Source of the DNA: Serinus canaria
Lineage: Eukaryota; Chordata; Aves; Passeriformes; Fringillidae
Assembly (NCBI RefSeq): GCF_022539315.1
Contig: NC_066317.1
Location: 50,944,435-51,008,434 of the forward strand
Direction: 5' to 3'
DNA length: 64,000 nt
A program made the translations under genes and the position numbers. A model generated the notes under the pieces. It was not told the origin of the DNA. It did not search any database and was given only the letters and a program-made list of their open reading frames with translations. Positions 25,000 to 37,837 of this stretch are shown one piece after another (the stretch's first letter is position 1; each line of letters opens with the position of its first letter).

Positions 25000-25368
25000 A
25001 GGGGGAAACTGAGGAGGGGAATTCAACATGACTGACAGGGGTGGCAACAAGTGATACACGAACCAAGGAGGGGCTCAGGGCACCTGCCCAATCACCCCCT
25101 GTGGAAGGGAGAAGTTTCTGGAAGGATGGGGGGGTTTCAGGAGATGAACGGGGCTCTGGAGGAGGGGAAAGGGGCAGTTGCCAGGGGAACAGGGGTGGAG
25201 ACAAGGGCTTGGCAGCGAGCCCAGACAGGGAGGACACCATTCGAGGGAAAGGGGGAACCAGGACTGAACCATCGAACTGGGTATAGGGGTGTAACTGGGG
25301 GGAAGCATCCCAAAACAATACAAAACAGGGAAGATAACTCAATTGGGAACTGAACACACACCACAACA

Positions 25369-25374
25369 TGGTTC
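25369..25374. repeat. Target-site duplication TGGTTC, right copy
   Basis: The exact match to 24640-24645, immediately after the terminal CA of the solo LTR. Confidence 0.9.
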
Positions 25375-25972
25375 CTTCTTCTTCAATTTATTAACAAAAT
25401 CTCATTAAAACCAAGAAGTGATGCTGAGTACTGTGCAAATCTTCAGTTAGTGCAATAGCCTTTCATTCAATGGAAAAGATGGGATGCTAGATTCAGACTT
25501 GGTGATTGACAGACATGCACTGGGGATCATGCAGGTTTACAGGATTCAAAGAAGATCAGAATTAAACTGTGAAGATCTTTCCTGTCTCCATGGCAGATAC
25601 TGCTTGAAGAAATAAAGATGAATGGTAGAGGAGATATCCAAAACAGTTACTGCATTCAAATATATCTGAGTGTGCAGAGAGATTTTGACAGCTGCATGTG
25701 AGACCAGGAATGAAACTCTTATTATTTGACGCCAAAATCTATGTGACAATCATTATTGAGAAGATAAGATCTATTCACTTGATTACTAATTGTAGAAGGA
25801 AATTATTTAGGTAGGCTTTTGAAATTTAGTGGTCTGTAATGCAAAGTAAAAAAAATAATAAAGGATTGATATCTGTGAATTTCAAGGAGAAGAAAAAAAC
25901 CAAACCCCTTGTGTATAAAAAGATGATTATACATATTTTTTTTCCCAGAGGAAACAATAGAGAGCCACCTAC
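25375..25972. other. Unannotated DNA
   Basis: No recognisable gene or repeat. The minus-strand frame at 25546-25749 has no identifiable domain. Confidence 0.5.
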
Positions 25973-26142
25973 TGTTGCAGTTCCTTGTCGGTAACTCAGT
26001 ATTTCTTCCTCAACATTTGATATTGTTTCAGACTCAGACATGGCAATGTCACAGAATTTGTATTTCTGAGGCATTTTTGATGTTCTAAATGGGAATTCAT
26101 TCAAGATGGGTGATGGTGTCATTTGACTAAATCCAAATGTTC
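25973..26142 (-). CDS. Possible internal coding exon, 170 bp, unknown gene
   Basis: On the minus strand, a stretch open for 56 codons lies between an acceptor-like site (ctatgcttccaacag, just above 26142) and a donor-like GTAGGT (25972-25967). The translation is hydrophilic and balanced, including SQMTPSPILNEFPFR, MPQKYKFCDIAMSESETIS and NVEEEILSYRQG. It contrasts with the Phe/Leu/Ile/Lys-rich noise of most frames in this window. It would start with two bases of a split codon and end on a whole codon. Against it: the pyrimidine tract is weak, the same frame continues open through the donor, and I recognise no protein. It may be chance or a pseudo-exon. Confidence 0.22.
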
Positions 26143-26155
26143 CTGTTGGAAGCAT

Positions 26156-27794
26156 AGATTACAATCTTAATTTTTGGAAGGAAGCTTTTGGCTTTCCTTT
26201 ACTGTCAAAAGTAGCATAGGAAAAGAAAACAGTTGCTTATATACAGACAGTGTTGTGGCCATAGAATAAACCCAAATCAGCTGCAACTTAAAATATCAGG
26301 TGCACCTTAAAGTTGCGTGGTCATGGTTGTGAGCAAGAACTGTCATCAGAGGCAAAATGGATCTGATTTGATGCTCTGGGAAAACACCTTTCAAGGTTTA
26401 AAGCTGAGTGTGGCTATTGAAGAGAACTGAATCTGAAACAGGGAAAGATCCAAGAATATGCCACTTGATATTAAAGGCACATTCATATTTCTACCTGAAA
26501 AACAATCAGTCTTGTAAAAGGGTTCACTTAATCATCAGGGTACAGAAAATGTAAATCAGATCCAAAATCTGTCCTTAAGATTATAATCTATTGCAGTAGG
26601 TGCTATAGCTGGCAACATTAACAATGCAAGGAGAAGAATGAGTTATAGGAAATGGGAGAGTTACTAATTATCCACAAAATTATTATACTGAGTAATGAGG
26701 TTTTTTCACTTACTCGAGTGGGAAATATAATATTTCAGACAGCCCAACGGATAACTTTCTGGAAAGCTGGCAAGTATCCAAATTTACTGTAGATTGTTCT
26801 TTCTGGGAACAGATGTTTTGGGAAAGATTTCATCCTGTGAGAATGAGCACAATCCCGAGCAATGCTGAAAAGTGAATTGTCATTGAAAATATTACCTAAA
26901 GACACTGAAAAATAGGAAAATGGATCAAAGCTTTCCAACTGGCAAGAACACAAACCTCTTCTATTTGGGCAATGCCAGTGGTGATGGGCTACCAGTAAAA
27001 GTGAGTTTGGAAGAAAAGGAAGAAAAAACCTGTTGGACACTGCCCCCAAACTGACTGCATAACTGAGTAATTGATACTAATGTGTATTACCCTTACACAC
27101 AAGAAATAGATGTATACATGGTCTTACTCATGTGTGTGTGAATTGATTATGACAATGTTACTATGTCAAATATACAGTTAAATCAATCTTATAATTTTAG
27201 AAAACCCTATTGAATCACTTTTTAAATGTAAAAGTATTCATTGATTAAGTACTACTAAACCCTTCCATACCTCTATTTTGCATCCTTATGCTTTTCACTC
27301 TTGCCCTCTTTGGCATTCTTGGCTTTTGTGATTCCAAATTGCTTCTAGTTTTATCTTCCTTTCTATGTTTTAACCTGTGTATTAGTAATAGAGAGAACCT
27401 TGCCATCAAACTCTGGGAAGTAGCGTTTTCACAAATTCATATTAAACCCTGCTTTTAATCTTCGACAGTGTTTCTTTTAATAGCCATGCCACTCGTTCAC
27501 AACAGAGGTATCATGGTTATTCTGTCATATTTTAAATTCACATGGCTATTATCATGTATCAAATAGGGTGGATTCACAAGAGAGCTGTAATTCTAGAATT
27601 GACAATGGCACCATAACTACAGGAGATCTGCAGGTTTTTTAATGAGAAGCAAGAGTAAACAGCTTTTGCAGCAGGGATTCTAGCTTCTTATTCAAGTTTG
27701 AAGTTCTTGTTTTTTACAGGGACTGTTATAATACTTTTTTAACAATGTGACTAGAAGACTGTTAAGATTTGATTGTAAGACACCATATGCTGAA
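26156..27794. other. Unannotated DNA
   Basis: No recognisable gene. A 104-codon minus-strand frame (26735-27049) has fairly balanced composition but no family resemblance and no convincing splice context that I could confirm. Confidence 0.45.
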
Positions 27795-28300
27795 GTCAGT
27801 GTTACAGATTTTATTTAACAGTAAACATGAGGTAGAGAGATAGAAAGAAATGGGAGAGGGATGTGGAAAGAAACAGAGAGCAAGAGAAAGATTAAGTAGA
27901 AAGATAGCACCACCACATGGGTTCCACGGAATCCTAGTGGTCTTCTGTCCCCTGGTCTTTTCACTGGTGGGGGTCCTGGAGATGTTTTTCTGGAGATACC
28001 AGAAAAACTATCCACTGGGAATAGATGTAATTCCCACAGCTTGGGCCACCATGTTCATAAGCAGGTACTTCCTTTCCAACAGTTTGCCACTGTGCAAATT
28101 TTTTTCTGGATAGGTTACCCAGATGTGCCTCACCACACCTGGAACTAGCATCTTGCTGATTCTGCTGTCTGTGCTTATCTCACTGGAGATTTGTCTGATG
28201 GCTTATCTTAACCAAAGTTCCTTCTGTGGCTCTGACAGTGCTTTGAGACACACGAGTAGATTATTTAAGACCACATTGAGAGAAACACCAAGTTCCTAGC
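27795..28300 (-). mobile_element. Probable degraded avian ERV LTR
   Basis: The block opens with gattttatttaacagtaaac, whose minus strand gives an AATAAA polyadenylation-type signal (27810-27815). It continues with a purine-rich stretch (gagagatagaaagaaatggg) and then GC-richer blocks such as cctggtcttttcactggtggggg and tcctggagatgtttttctggaga. The arrangement resembles an avian retroviral LTR in antisense, remembered rather than aligned. I found no clear TG/CA ends or target duplication, so the boundaries are approximate. The 87-codon plus-strand frame inside it (27850-28113) is probably incidental. Confidence 0.45.
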
Positions 28301-29109
28301 ATAAATCCCAACCAGAACAGAAATTCTACCTTATTGATAAATCCTTTTCACTCACTCCATTTTCTTTATAGTCTGTCAGGCTTACCAGGTACACATAATC
28401 TAATAAACAACACTATTATTTCCTCATGCTGTTTTGCATATCTATCTGCACCCACTGACAGTTATTTAAAAGGTTTGAAAAATGCACTTTTTGCAATTTG
28501 TTAGAGTTCATATTTCACTACCTCAACAATTTAGAGGAAAAACACTGTTTTTACTTAAAATCACTGTTATACTGAGCATGTTTCTAGCTTTTATATAGTT
28601 GTGGAAATATAAAATAAAATAAATATAAATTCATAATTTTTTTATTTACATAAAATAAATTCATGAGTGTACTCAATAAAGATTCGAGGACAAAGACATA
28701 CAGACATTTTGAAAGATCAGTCACCTGACTACCGAAAATTTAATTGTAGAAAGAAATAGGATGTTTTTGAAGACATGTACAGAGAAAGAATGTAAGTCAT
28801 GGGTTGTCTAGAATTTTACTACAATAAAGATATAAAAGCATTTATGTGCACAAAGTACTTTGTACAGTTGTCCTCCAAATACCATGTCAAACAGGGGAAA
28901 TGGTAATAAACACCAGCAATTCACTTAAACCTGTATGATAACAATGCAGGAAACAGAGGCTAGGTCTCTTATGGCAGGTCATAACAAAAATTATTATTGG
29001 GTTTGGCTATTAAAATGATTAAAGTTATTAAAAGTAACTCTATTGGGAGAGGTTAATTTTATTCATAGCACCTTGTATGGTGTTATCATTTGGATTTGTG
29101 ACCAAAACA
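28301..29109. other. Unannotated AT-rich DNA between two LTR remnants
   Basis: Very AT-rich, with ataaaataaa-type runs near 28605-28665. No gene is recognisable. Confidence 0.6.
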
Positions 29110-29585
29110 ATGCTGATAACACACCAATATTTTAGCTCTTTGTGAACAGTGAGTGCATAACATCAAGCCTACCTCTTTCTCACACTACCCTGCCAGTGGG
29201 TAGATTGGGAGTGCTGGCAAGGAACACAGTCAGCAAAGCTGGTCCAAACTGACTAAAGATCTATGCCATATTATATGAAGTCAGGATCAGCATTAAAATC
29301 TGGGGGAAAGAAAAAGAAAGAGGAAGGAGGACTGTTGAACAAAGGCTTTTGGAATTAGAGCACCTGTCTCCCAAGTAACTGCTGTGCACAATGGAGGTCT
29401 GCTTTTCTGCAAATGGCTAAACAGTTGCCTAGTGATGGGAAGCAGTGAATGAATTCTTATTTGGTTTCACTTATGCATGCAGATTTTGCTTTACATACTT
29501 AATTGTCTATGTCTTCCCATGAGATTTGACACATTTACCATTTAAATACTCTTCTCCATACCTCTAGTAAACTAAGGTATTTGTG
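29110..29585 (+). mobile_element. Old avian ERV LTR remnant, sense orientation
   Basis: Contains, in order, cctacctctttctcacacta, then ccctgccagtgggtagattggg and an acacagtcagcaaagctg stretch. These are followed by ccatattatatgaagtcagg, aatctgggggaaagaa, cccaagtaactgctgtgcac and gatgggaagcagtgaatgaa. The block ends with gcttttgctttacat-like and cttcccatgagatt-like sequence. This matches block by block a common avian LTR that carries a TATA-type motif before ctgggggaaag and a polyadenylation signal before gtctttatctcaaccca. In this copy the TATA-type motif has decayed to attaaaatc. The ends could not be fixed, and no target duplication was seen. The family assignment is from memory. Confidence 0.65.
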
Positions 29586-32500
29586 AGTAGTTCTTGAATT
29601 TAGATCTTAGCTTTGGTGGATTTTTTTTTCACCACCATTCCCATAGCAGAACATATTTGGGAAAACAAATAACCATGAGAGATTTAAATCTCTTTATTCC
29701 TTGTCAGGCAGTACTACTGGCAAAACCAAATTCTTCTATTTTATTGTTTTCAGTTCAGAGAAAACAATAAAAACAGTGCATGTGTTCTTCTGGCTTTTTA
29801 ATACTAGTCACTGTATTTGCTCAGAATTCATATCCAACACATCCTGAATTTTTGCTTCTGTTTGCCACATTTTTTCATGCTTACGTTCAAATCAAATATT
29901 CTGATGATTTCCTTGGTAAGTTTTTGTTTCTTAAGCAAATGTGAAATACCAGACAGAATGTAAAATCTATTTGCTATTCTGTCACATGTGGAATTTGTGA
30001 TTTTTTTGCAAGGAAACTATAAACAGTTTGGGCACAACAGACTAAAATTTGACATTTATTCTCTGCCTGATATATGCTACTGTAACACAGCTACACTGTC
30101 TTTATAGATTTATAATGAGATCTTGTTTAACAATCAGTGCAACTCAGTCATGGTTTGCTTCCTCCCTGGAGGACCAATTGCTTATCTCATCAAAAGGATG
30201 ATAATTCCCTCTGTCTGTCAGTTGATATGATCTTTATGTGGACACAAACTGCCTCAGCAGACTGAGCTGAGCTCCCAGCCTTGCTGGTGGTAAGGGATTC
30301 AAATTCATGTTTATCATATGCACAAGATAGATGCTCTAGCTAGCTTCAGGCACTGCATTAGTGCTAAAGTCCATTAATCCTAATTCTGTTTTGCATATAG
30401 AGAATATTAAAATGTTTAAATTAATAAAGGAGAAGGGCCATCCCCTTGGCATAGTTTCTGCATATTAATACAGTTTTCTGTGCAGGAGGTGATCTGTGCA
30501 TGCAAGAATATTCCTCAGGCCAAGGGAGATTGAGCACATGAAGGTATTTAGGGGACGTGTGCCAAACACAGCCATCTCATAGAACCTCTATTCATTAGTG
30601 CATGGAGTTTTATTTTATTTACTTTGGATAAGAATGAGATCATTAGCTTCTTGAATGAAGGTAGGACAGAATGGCCCCGCTCATCTGTGCATGTCATCTA
30701 CATGGATGTGCATAGAACACATGCTGTCCCTCCTTGTTGTCTTCCATTTAATGGAAATAGCCATTACAATGGTAGTCTAGCTCCTGCTTAAAAACAGGGA
30801 AGGAGCCAGGATTATTATAGCAAATTCCTTGATTGAAAATTTTCCTTTCAGTAGACAATTTTTTTATGAGTCTTTCCTGAGCAGTCTCTTTATCTTGGTT
30901 TCCATCAGATAATCAGACAATTTTCCTCTATTTTATCTTTTTCTCTATTTTGTCTTAAAAATACCTGATAGATGATCACAAAAAAAATATACAGAACTTA
31001 TTAACCATATTCTTAAACACCGAGAAAATAAAGAATTTTGTACTAATACTCGTATTCATAATAATGATGAGAAATAGAGTAAAATATGGTTTAAAACCCT
31101 ATGAGAAAGTCCTAAAACCGCCTAGCAGATCTTTATTAACATATCCAGCTCATTTCAAAGCAAATGAGCTGAGATATCTGATATCTGGCTTGAACTTTGC
31201 ATGAAAGCAGTGACCTGTAATTGCCAAAACTTAACGGTAGATTTCCATAGTAAAAAATCTGCATGGGTCATTTAACCTGGAAATTTCAAACAACGCTGAG
31301 ATCCCTTCAGAAATTTTTGGGATTTATCAATTTTTATTTTTTTTTAATCTGTTGTGTGTATGTTCATGTGTTTTCTGAAAGGCAAATGAAGCTTATTCTG
31401 CCTTGCTCTTGCTGGATGGAGCACTGCACAGCTCTCCTCAGTGTGTTATCATACATGAATCTAGTAATCCCGAAGGGAGACAAGTACAGAGCTTGCATTA
31501 TGCATTGTGATAACACAGCAGTTCCTCTGTTCTGCTGGGAGTTCAGGTCAGGCTGGAGTGTGGGCAAAGGGAACCAGTGTCTGCATTCAGAAGCCTTTTT
31601 AGGTCTGTCTAAATGCTCTGAATGCCCTGTGATACACTGACAAGTTAGAAGCTCATCATTCCAAAATTCTTTTTCCAGCTGCTTTATCTTTTTAAGGTCT
31701 TCTGTATGAATATGATTTTCTTCCTGTGCACAATGAACAATAGAGGTTAATTAGTCTACAACCTCCCATCACATATTTGTTGCCAGCCAGGGCTCCTCAG
31801 AGGATATATGTCCCCACATGACTTTCTACACCTGGCTGCTCTTAATGAAGATAAATAATGGCATACAATGTTTGCCAAAAAATTTACGCATTTTTTGGGA
31901 TTATTTTTTTCCTGAGCAAAATGTACTTTCTGTTTCACCATTAAGAGCTTGGACAATTTACAGTTACCTCTGGTGCTGTTTTTCATATAGATTTCCTGCT
32001 CTGTTTGTGCTGAAAGATTGAGTTAGGACTTGATGCAGAAAAAAGTCTATGACAAATATCTTCTTTGGCCTTTTTTGTACTGTATCTGTCACATTATAGC
32101 ACTTTGCCCTTAGAGGATATGGCCTCATTGTCATGTTAAACAGATTCTTTATTCTCTTATCTTTAAAAAAAAAGGGTCTATTTTTCAAAATTATTGCTTT
32201 TTGCCCCCTTTTTCCCAGTCTGCTGGGGAATTCTTTACTCTTCTAACATCTCACCAGCCTTTCTCTCTCCCTGCAGAACCTTTTTTATGTCAGCCTGTAG
32301 GCAGCCTAGGTTTGTTTTAGACAAACAGGGGGAGCAACTGACTGTCCAGTTCAATGAGTGTGGTATACCTTAGAAAATAAAAATGGAAATACAAAACTAG
32401 AAATGCTATTGGGTATTAGAGCCTGTTGGCAGAATGTTTAATAATAATAACAATAAATGAATGCATTTCTTGTTTTAGTTTTATATTTGGGAATATGATA

Positions 32501-33805
32501 CATTAAAGAAACAAACTCAGTATTTCCAACTACTTGTTTTGTCAAAAATTGGCAAATATTACTCTGTCATAACACCATAACCCTAGAGAAAAGTATTAGG
32601 AGATATTGTAACTTACCAAGGAGTGATTAAAAATTCCAGCAAAAATTAACATCATTACAGTAAGAAAGGCATGTGTCATGGTCAGTATTGTATGCCTTAG
32701 ATCAAAAAACCCTGCATTGCAAAGTGTCTAAAACAGGCATTTTACAGAGTTTGAAAGTTATTTCCCCAAGGTGTGCACCCAAACTCATGTTTTGGACTGC
32801 ATGACTTTTATTTTCTTTCTTTAAGCAGTGGAAATGCACATAAAAACTCTTCCTTTTGGTTTCATTTTTTTCCAAGCAAAAATGAACAAGATATTTTTGG
32901 CTTGTTTCATTCAAAGGTACCCTAGAGGAAAATGTTATGGCAGACATACAGTTCATTTGCATGTTCGACTAGAATTTTGGCACAGAATTTTAAGAATGTT
33001 ATGCTGTGCAGGCTAACAAAAAATGCCACCATTAGAGAAGTTAAAGATGGGGTAAATCAAGTAAAAGCAACATGACATGCTGTCATTCAACAGGATAATG
33101 TTACTTACAGAGTGATCTATGCTGGAGCATGATGTAAAAATAGCACAAGTCTTTTTTCTTTTCTTTTTTTTCCCCCCCATATTTTAGATGTTAGAATACC
33201 TAAGAGTCAGCCAACACGATTAAATACCTTTATGTTTTTATTTAAAAACTTTGGGGTATGTCAAGTAAATGCAGAAAGATCTAAAACTTTTTTTTTTTGA
33301 TGAAAAAAAATAACAGTAAATAAAATAAATAACAGATGTCTCTCTCTTTAGTAACAGTAGTTCAAAAATGTGGTTTCCAGCTGTTAAGTAGCTTGCAGAA
33401 GTATTACACTGCACCACTTCATTTATATAAGTTACCTTTTCTAGTGTTTTTAAAAGCATGTAGCAATAGAGTGTCAGCCTCACAATGGAAAAATGCAAAT
33501 TTTGACTAATGCAGGAGCTCAAACACTGACTGCATTTGACAGATATTCTACCTATAAATCTTCAAAACTATTAATAACAGGAAGGGGGAGGTGGAGAGGA
33601 AAGATATAACCCAGATTTTCTACACAGTTTATTACAGGACCTTGTTGTCTAGGGAGTTGAAATGTATTAAAGGGTGGATAAATAATACAAGAAACAGAAC
33701 AATATTGATTCACAAGAGACTTGACAAAGATCCTTAAACCTTCTTCCTTTTCTTCTGTGTCTTACAGAATAGCAATTTACTGAAGGATAGATGATTGGAT
33801 GGATA
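29586..33805. other. Unannotated AT-rich DNA
   Basis: No gene or mobile element is called. The 125-codon plus-strand frame at 31263-31640 has no recognisable domain. The patch around 30240-30300 contains ggattcaaattc, faintly like a tRNA T-arm, but no cloverleaf follows. Several T-rich runs occur at 33145-33180 and 33290. Confidence 0.55.
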
Positions 33806-34222
33806 GGCCACCTCTCCTAAGAGGAAAGGCTTAGAGAAAAGCATTTGTTCAGTCTGGAAAAGAGAAGGCTTTGGAATTACCTATTTGTGGCTTTCCAGTA
33901 CCTTAAATGAGCCTACAAGAAAGGGAGTTTTACAAGAGCATGTAGTAACAAGAAAAGGGGAAATGATTCAAAATGAGATTAGATTCAAATTAGATATTAG
34001 GAAAAAAAAAATTGTTACAGTGAGAGTGGAGAGGTACTGCAATAGGTTGCCCAGAAAAGCTGTTGGATGTGCAGGTCCTGGAGTTGCTCATGGCCAGATT
34101 GGATGGGGTTCTGAGCAGCCAGGTCTGATGGAAGATGTCCCTGCCCATGGCAGGGATGTTTAAACTAAATGATCTTTAAGATCCCTTCCAGCCCAAACCA
34201 TTCCATGATTTAATGATTTTAA
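33806..34222 (+). mobile_element. CR1 LINE 3' end, 5'-truncated
   Basis: Shows the CR1 3' block in order: ccacctctcctaagagg, agtctggaaaagagaaggct, ttccagtaccttaaatg, agattcaaattagatattagg, gtgagagtggagaggtac, and aataggttgcccagaaaagc. These are followed by ggccagattggatggggttctg, gtccctgcccatggcagg and gatctttaagatcccttcca, with the tail ccattccatgatttaatgat. Severe 5' truncation and this 3' tail are the normal products of CR1 retrotransposition. A 92-codon frame (33885-34163) is a decayed part of ORF2 read out of frame, not a gene. Confidence 0.92.
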
Positions 34223-37200
34223 AGGAATACAGCATACTTTATATATGCTAAGTACATTTAATTATGCCTTCTGTAGTCTAAATTAATGCAAATGACACCA
34301 CTTATTTTTAAATTATGCAAAACAAGTGCTTCACTAATTATTCTAGAGTAAGGAGCTGGCCAGAGATTTTCATCAGTTCATGTCTTTACATTAGTAGCTT
34401 ATGCTATATACAGGAGCTGTAAAAATAACCATTTTTCCACATTTTCATTTAAAAACAGGCCATACAGACACATTTTCAGGAAAAAAGCTACATCTTTTAC
34501 CTATCCCTCTGATAACAGATGTTTGGCATAATAGCACCTTTCTAAAAATATTTTTATAAACACATGCACATTCATTTTTTGTGAATTTCCAAATATTTAG
34601 TCATTTTTGAGGAAGAATCTGCTGCTAGAAGCCATCAGGATAAAGTTGCGCCTGTGTTTCCTTTTTCCGTCTCAGGATTGGATTCTTTGTTTTCATTTTC
34701 TTAAACCCACCCTTTCATCAATGTGAAATTTTACATGGTAATATGCTCAGATTCTTTTCTAAAGCAGGTAGATTTCTTTAGCAAGAAGAAAAACACATCA
34801 CTGCAGTGCCAAGACTTGGCTATTTACTTACATTAATCTGTGGGTTTTCAGTATTTCTGACAATACATTTTTGTGCACAGGAGTTCAAGTTTATTTCTTT
34901 TGCTTTTTTCGTTTTTATGAGGGTACTATATTCATGTCTTCTCCAACAAATAATTCACCTTTATAAACTTTATATACATTCTGCTGGACTGTTCTCTTTG
35001 TGAGATGAAATGGCAAGTTGGGCAGTTCATAAGAGCTTTTGACTGCATGTCTGTCTAGGTCAATGGTGAATGCCAGCTGTGATGGGCTGGGTACACAGCT
35101 AACATAAATTACAAATGCCAAAATAATTCTTATGCAATGAAATAGGATACAGAAAAAAAACACAGCACATCTGCCTGCCCATAAAGACACTTTGACACAT
35201 ATTGATCATGATTGGTTTAGGGACACAGCCTGTGATATTCTACCTTCAAGCAAATAAGGCAGAAATACCATGATACCATTTTAAACAGCATTCTGTGAAC
35301 AGTAATCCATTCAAGCTAGGGTAAGGATGTGGCTGCAGATTAGCTCCCTGTACTGTGTGCTGAACCATATGAGACCAAAGTATGTGGAAACCATCTAAGA
35401 ATCAACCAAGTGAAACTCAGCAATCAGAAACTTCCATTTCTGAGATGACTAGAAAGAATATCATCATATTCTATTGCTTTTTGGAGCTTCTCACAGTAAA
35501 TATTGTTAATTATTTACATTGTCACAGCTTTATGTATTACAGATAATCTACTTACTAACACAAAGTGCAAAGCTTTTTGTATGTGATCTGAAGGATTTTT
35601 AGTTTCTTTGTCTTTATCTCTCTGCTCTCTATTCTCAGTACTCTTCTCTGAGTAAGATTATTTTTTCTTTTTCATTAGATTCTCTCTGGACCTGATGACC
35701 TCTGCTTGGGAAATTTCAAGTGCTTCATCACAGGTCAATTTCTGTGATCTCTTACAGAGTTTTCTGTTTCGTGTCATGTTCTCCTTTTACAGATTTGATC
35801 CCTTAATGTTCCACAATTGACTGATCATTTCAAATCAAACATAATCTCTTCTATGATGCTAACTTCTCTATAATAGAGTTCTGATACCTGAACAGCTGAT
35901 ATCACAAGTCAAGTCCCCTTGTCACCCTTAGTGTGCAGGGACCTAGATTGTAAGTTCCCTACTCACTCCTGAAGAACATAGTCTAATAGTCAGATGCAAT
36001 ATTAAAGGAATATTTTCCATTTCTTCAGCTGCATTTTCAGAGGAAGGGTGGTTATGGCCCTTGTGATTTATATTGTATCAGGGATGCTGACATGTGTCAA
36101 GCATGCTCCAGCATTCTATGTGTGACATTATCTGTTTTGTTTGTGAGTAGTTTACTGTACGAACTGAATTGGTTTTACTGTATGGCTGTTTGTTTTGTCA
36201 TAGCAGCAATGCACTGTATTGTAAGAATCCTAATGCAGGAGGAGGAGATTTTCCCTGAAAGTAACTGATCATGTTCAGTTAGGGAAATGTCTATACTGTG
36301 AGAAGTAAGGACAGCCAGTAAGAAGACAGAGCATTGAGTGAAACTGTAACAAGTCCAGAAACCAAAATGCCCCACTGATGCATTTCTGTTGAAACACTGA
36401 ACATGGCAACGGTGAATATTGTAAGGACAGGCTTCAGCATTTTCAGCGTATATTTTCTTTCTCTATGGTGGTTATTTTAGCTCATTGTTAAGTTAGTTCA
36501 CGCTCCTAATGCACAGAAATTCACAAAGAGCTATGTAGATGACTTGAATGGAGCACATAGTCTTTCAATATTCAGACCTTTAGACTATTTTAAAGATTCC
36601 TCCTGGAACCTAGTGAGAGTTGTGTGAAGTTACTTCCAACCCAACAGTGACCAAAGTTTCTGATGGTTAAGAAGTCAGAATGAACTACCCATGACACAAA
36701 GAAACACTGGAGAAAGACTGCCTTATGAGTCCTTTATTTTAACTTGCATTACCTGACACATACATCTTCTCTATTTCAAAACCACCTTGTTTCTGTATCA
36801 TAATGTATCTGATCATTTGTTAAAGTGAGATTTTATGAAAGAGTTGCTAGTGTTTTCATTTCAATGTATCATGAGAGACCTCTTCTCGTTTACGATCAGA
36901 AGTTATATTCTATTCAGGCTTTCTTTTGGATGGTGGCAACTCTTGCTCATATATTGGTTCCTTTCCTACATGACTGGGCATCCTTCCTCTTTAAATAAAT
37001 GTAAGTGCCTAATGGCTTTACCAATGCAGGGATAAGAGCTTTCTAGGTTTTTTTTTTTTTTTTTTCACTGCCTGGATCAGTTCTGTAAATTCAATACAAC
37101 ACGTGAAGATCACTTTTAGAGTGTCATCATTAATTAAGTCATTTAAGATAAACTTTTTTATTACTTCCCACAGGACTTGATATTATAAAAATATAATTAA

Positions 37201-37837
37201 TAAGTGTCTTTAAAGACAATTAAAGACATTCAGTTTTTCATATGGATGATCTGATAATGTAAAGGTTACTGGGTACCTGGAAATCTGTATGCCAGTAGAA
37301 TCTCCCTGATTCCATAAATCTCTAATCATTTCTAGTCTAGAATATTCCTGTTCTCCCATTTCCTTAAAATTAATTTTCTACAAAATTGTATATGGTTAGA
37401 AACTAAATTCTGAAATTTAAGCTGCAACTAATTCTACCATTCAAGTCACAGTTTAGTTAGGATTGCTGATGTAGTCAATGTACAGGAGTATTTTTTTAGG
37501 TGTCACTTTTTCAACAGAGGTTAAAAGAGAAATTAGAAATTTTCATCTTCCTTATTGGATACTTCACTCATTTCATTGAAATGTTGCTTATGAGTAAAAA
37601 CAAAAAAATAGAAAACTATAGGGGGAAAAAATGTGATTTCCTGAACAATGGATTTTGCTGTGATAAGTTACCTTGTAGGAAAAAAGTCAGAATGAGGAGT
37701 TTGTCCCTTCTGATGGAGACAAATAGTGACTTCTGCACAAACTGTTGTTAAACTAAATATCTCATCATTCACTACATTCAAAAAACCCCAAACATTTTGG
37801 TAGCAATAATATATGCATATCATAATTTTTTCTTAAA
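34223..37837. other. Unannotated AT-rich DNA
   Basis: No gene or mobile element is recognisable. A T18 run lies at 37048-37065. The open frames are short. Confidence 0.55.

Larger units (their letters stand above)
24646..25368 (-). mobile_element. Solo LTR of a class II endogenous retrovirus
   Basis: A 723-bp GC-rich block set in AT-rich DNA. It begins TG, ends CA, and is flanked by identical 6-bp copies of TGGTTC, so both ends are exact. No retroviral gag, pol or env lies on either side, so it is a solo LTR left by recombination between two LTRs. I place the sense on the minus strand. Read that way it starts TGTTGTGG and has an inverted CCAAT (CTATTGG, at 24995-24999), a TATA box (TTTATATA, 24973-24980), two E2F-like motifs and an ATTAAA polyadenylation-type signal (24883-24888) in the order U3-R-U5. 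Open frames of up to 146 codons inside it are by-products of its GC-rich, stop-poor sequence. The exact family was not determined. Confidence 0.88.

Noticed and set aside
24929..25369. 146-codon minus-strand frame and overlapping frames on both strands
   Set aside because: They lie wholly inside the GC-rich solo LTR and follow its U3. Several frames are open at once because stop codons are rare in this composition. There is no retroviral protein motif.
30240..30300. tRNA-like or SINE-like segment (ggattcaaattc)
   Set aside because: Only a loose T-arm resemblance; no A-box in position, no cloverleaf, no tail.
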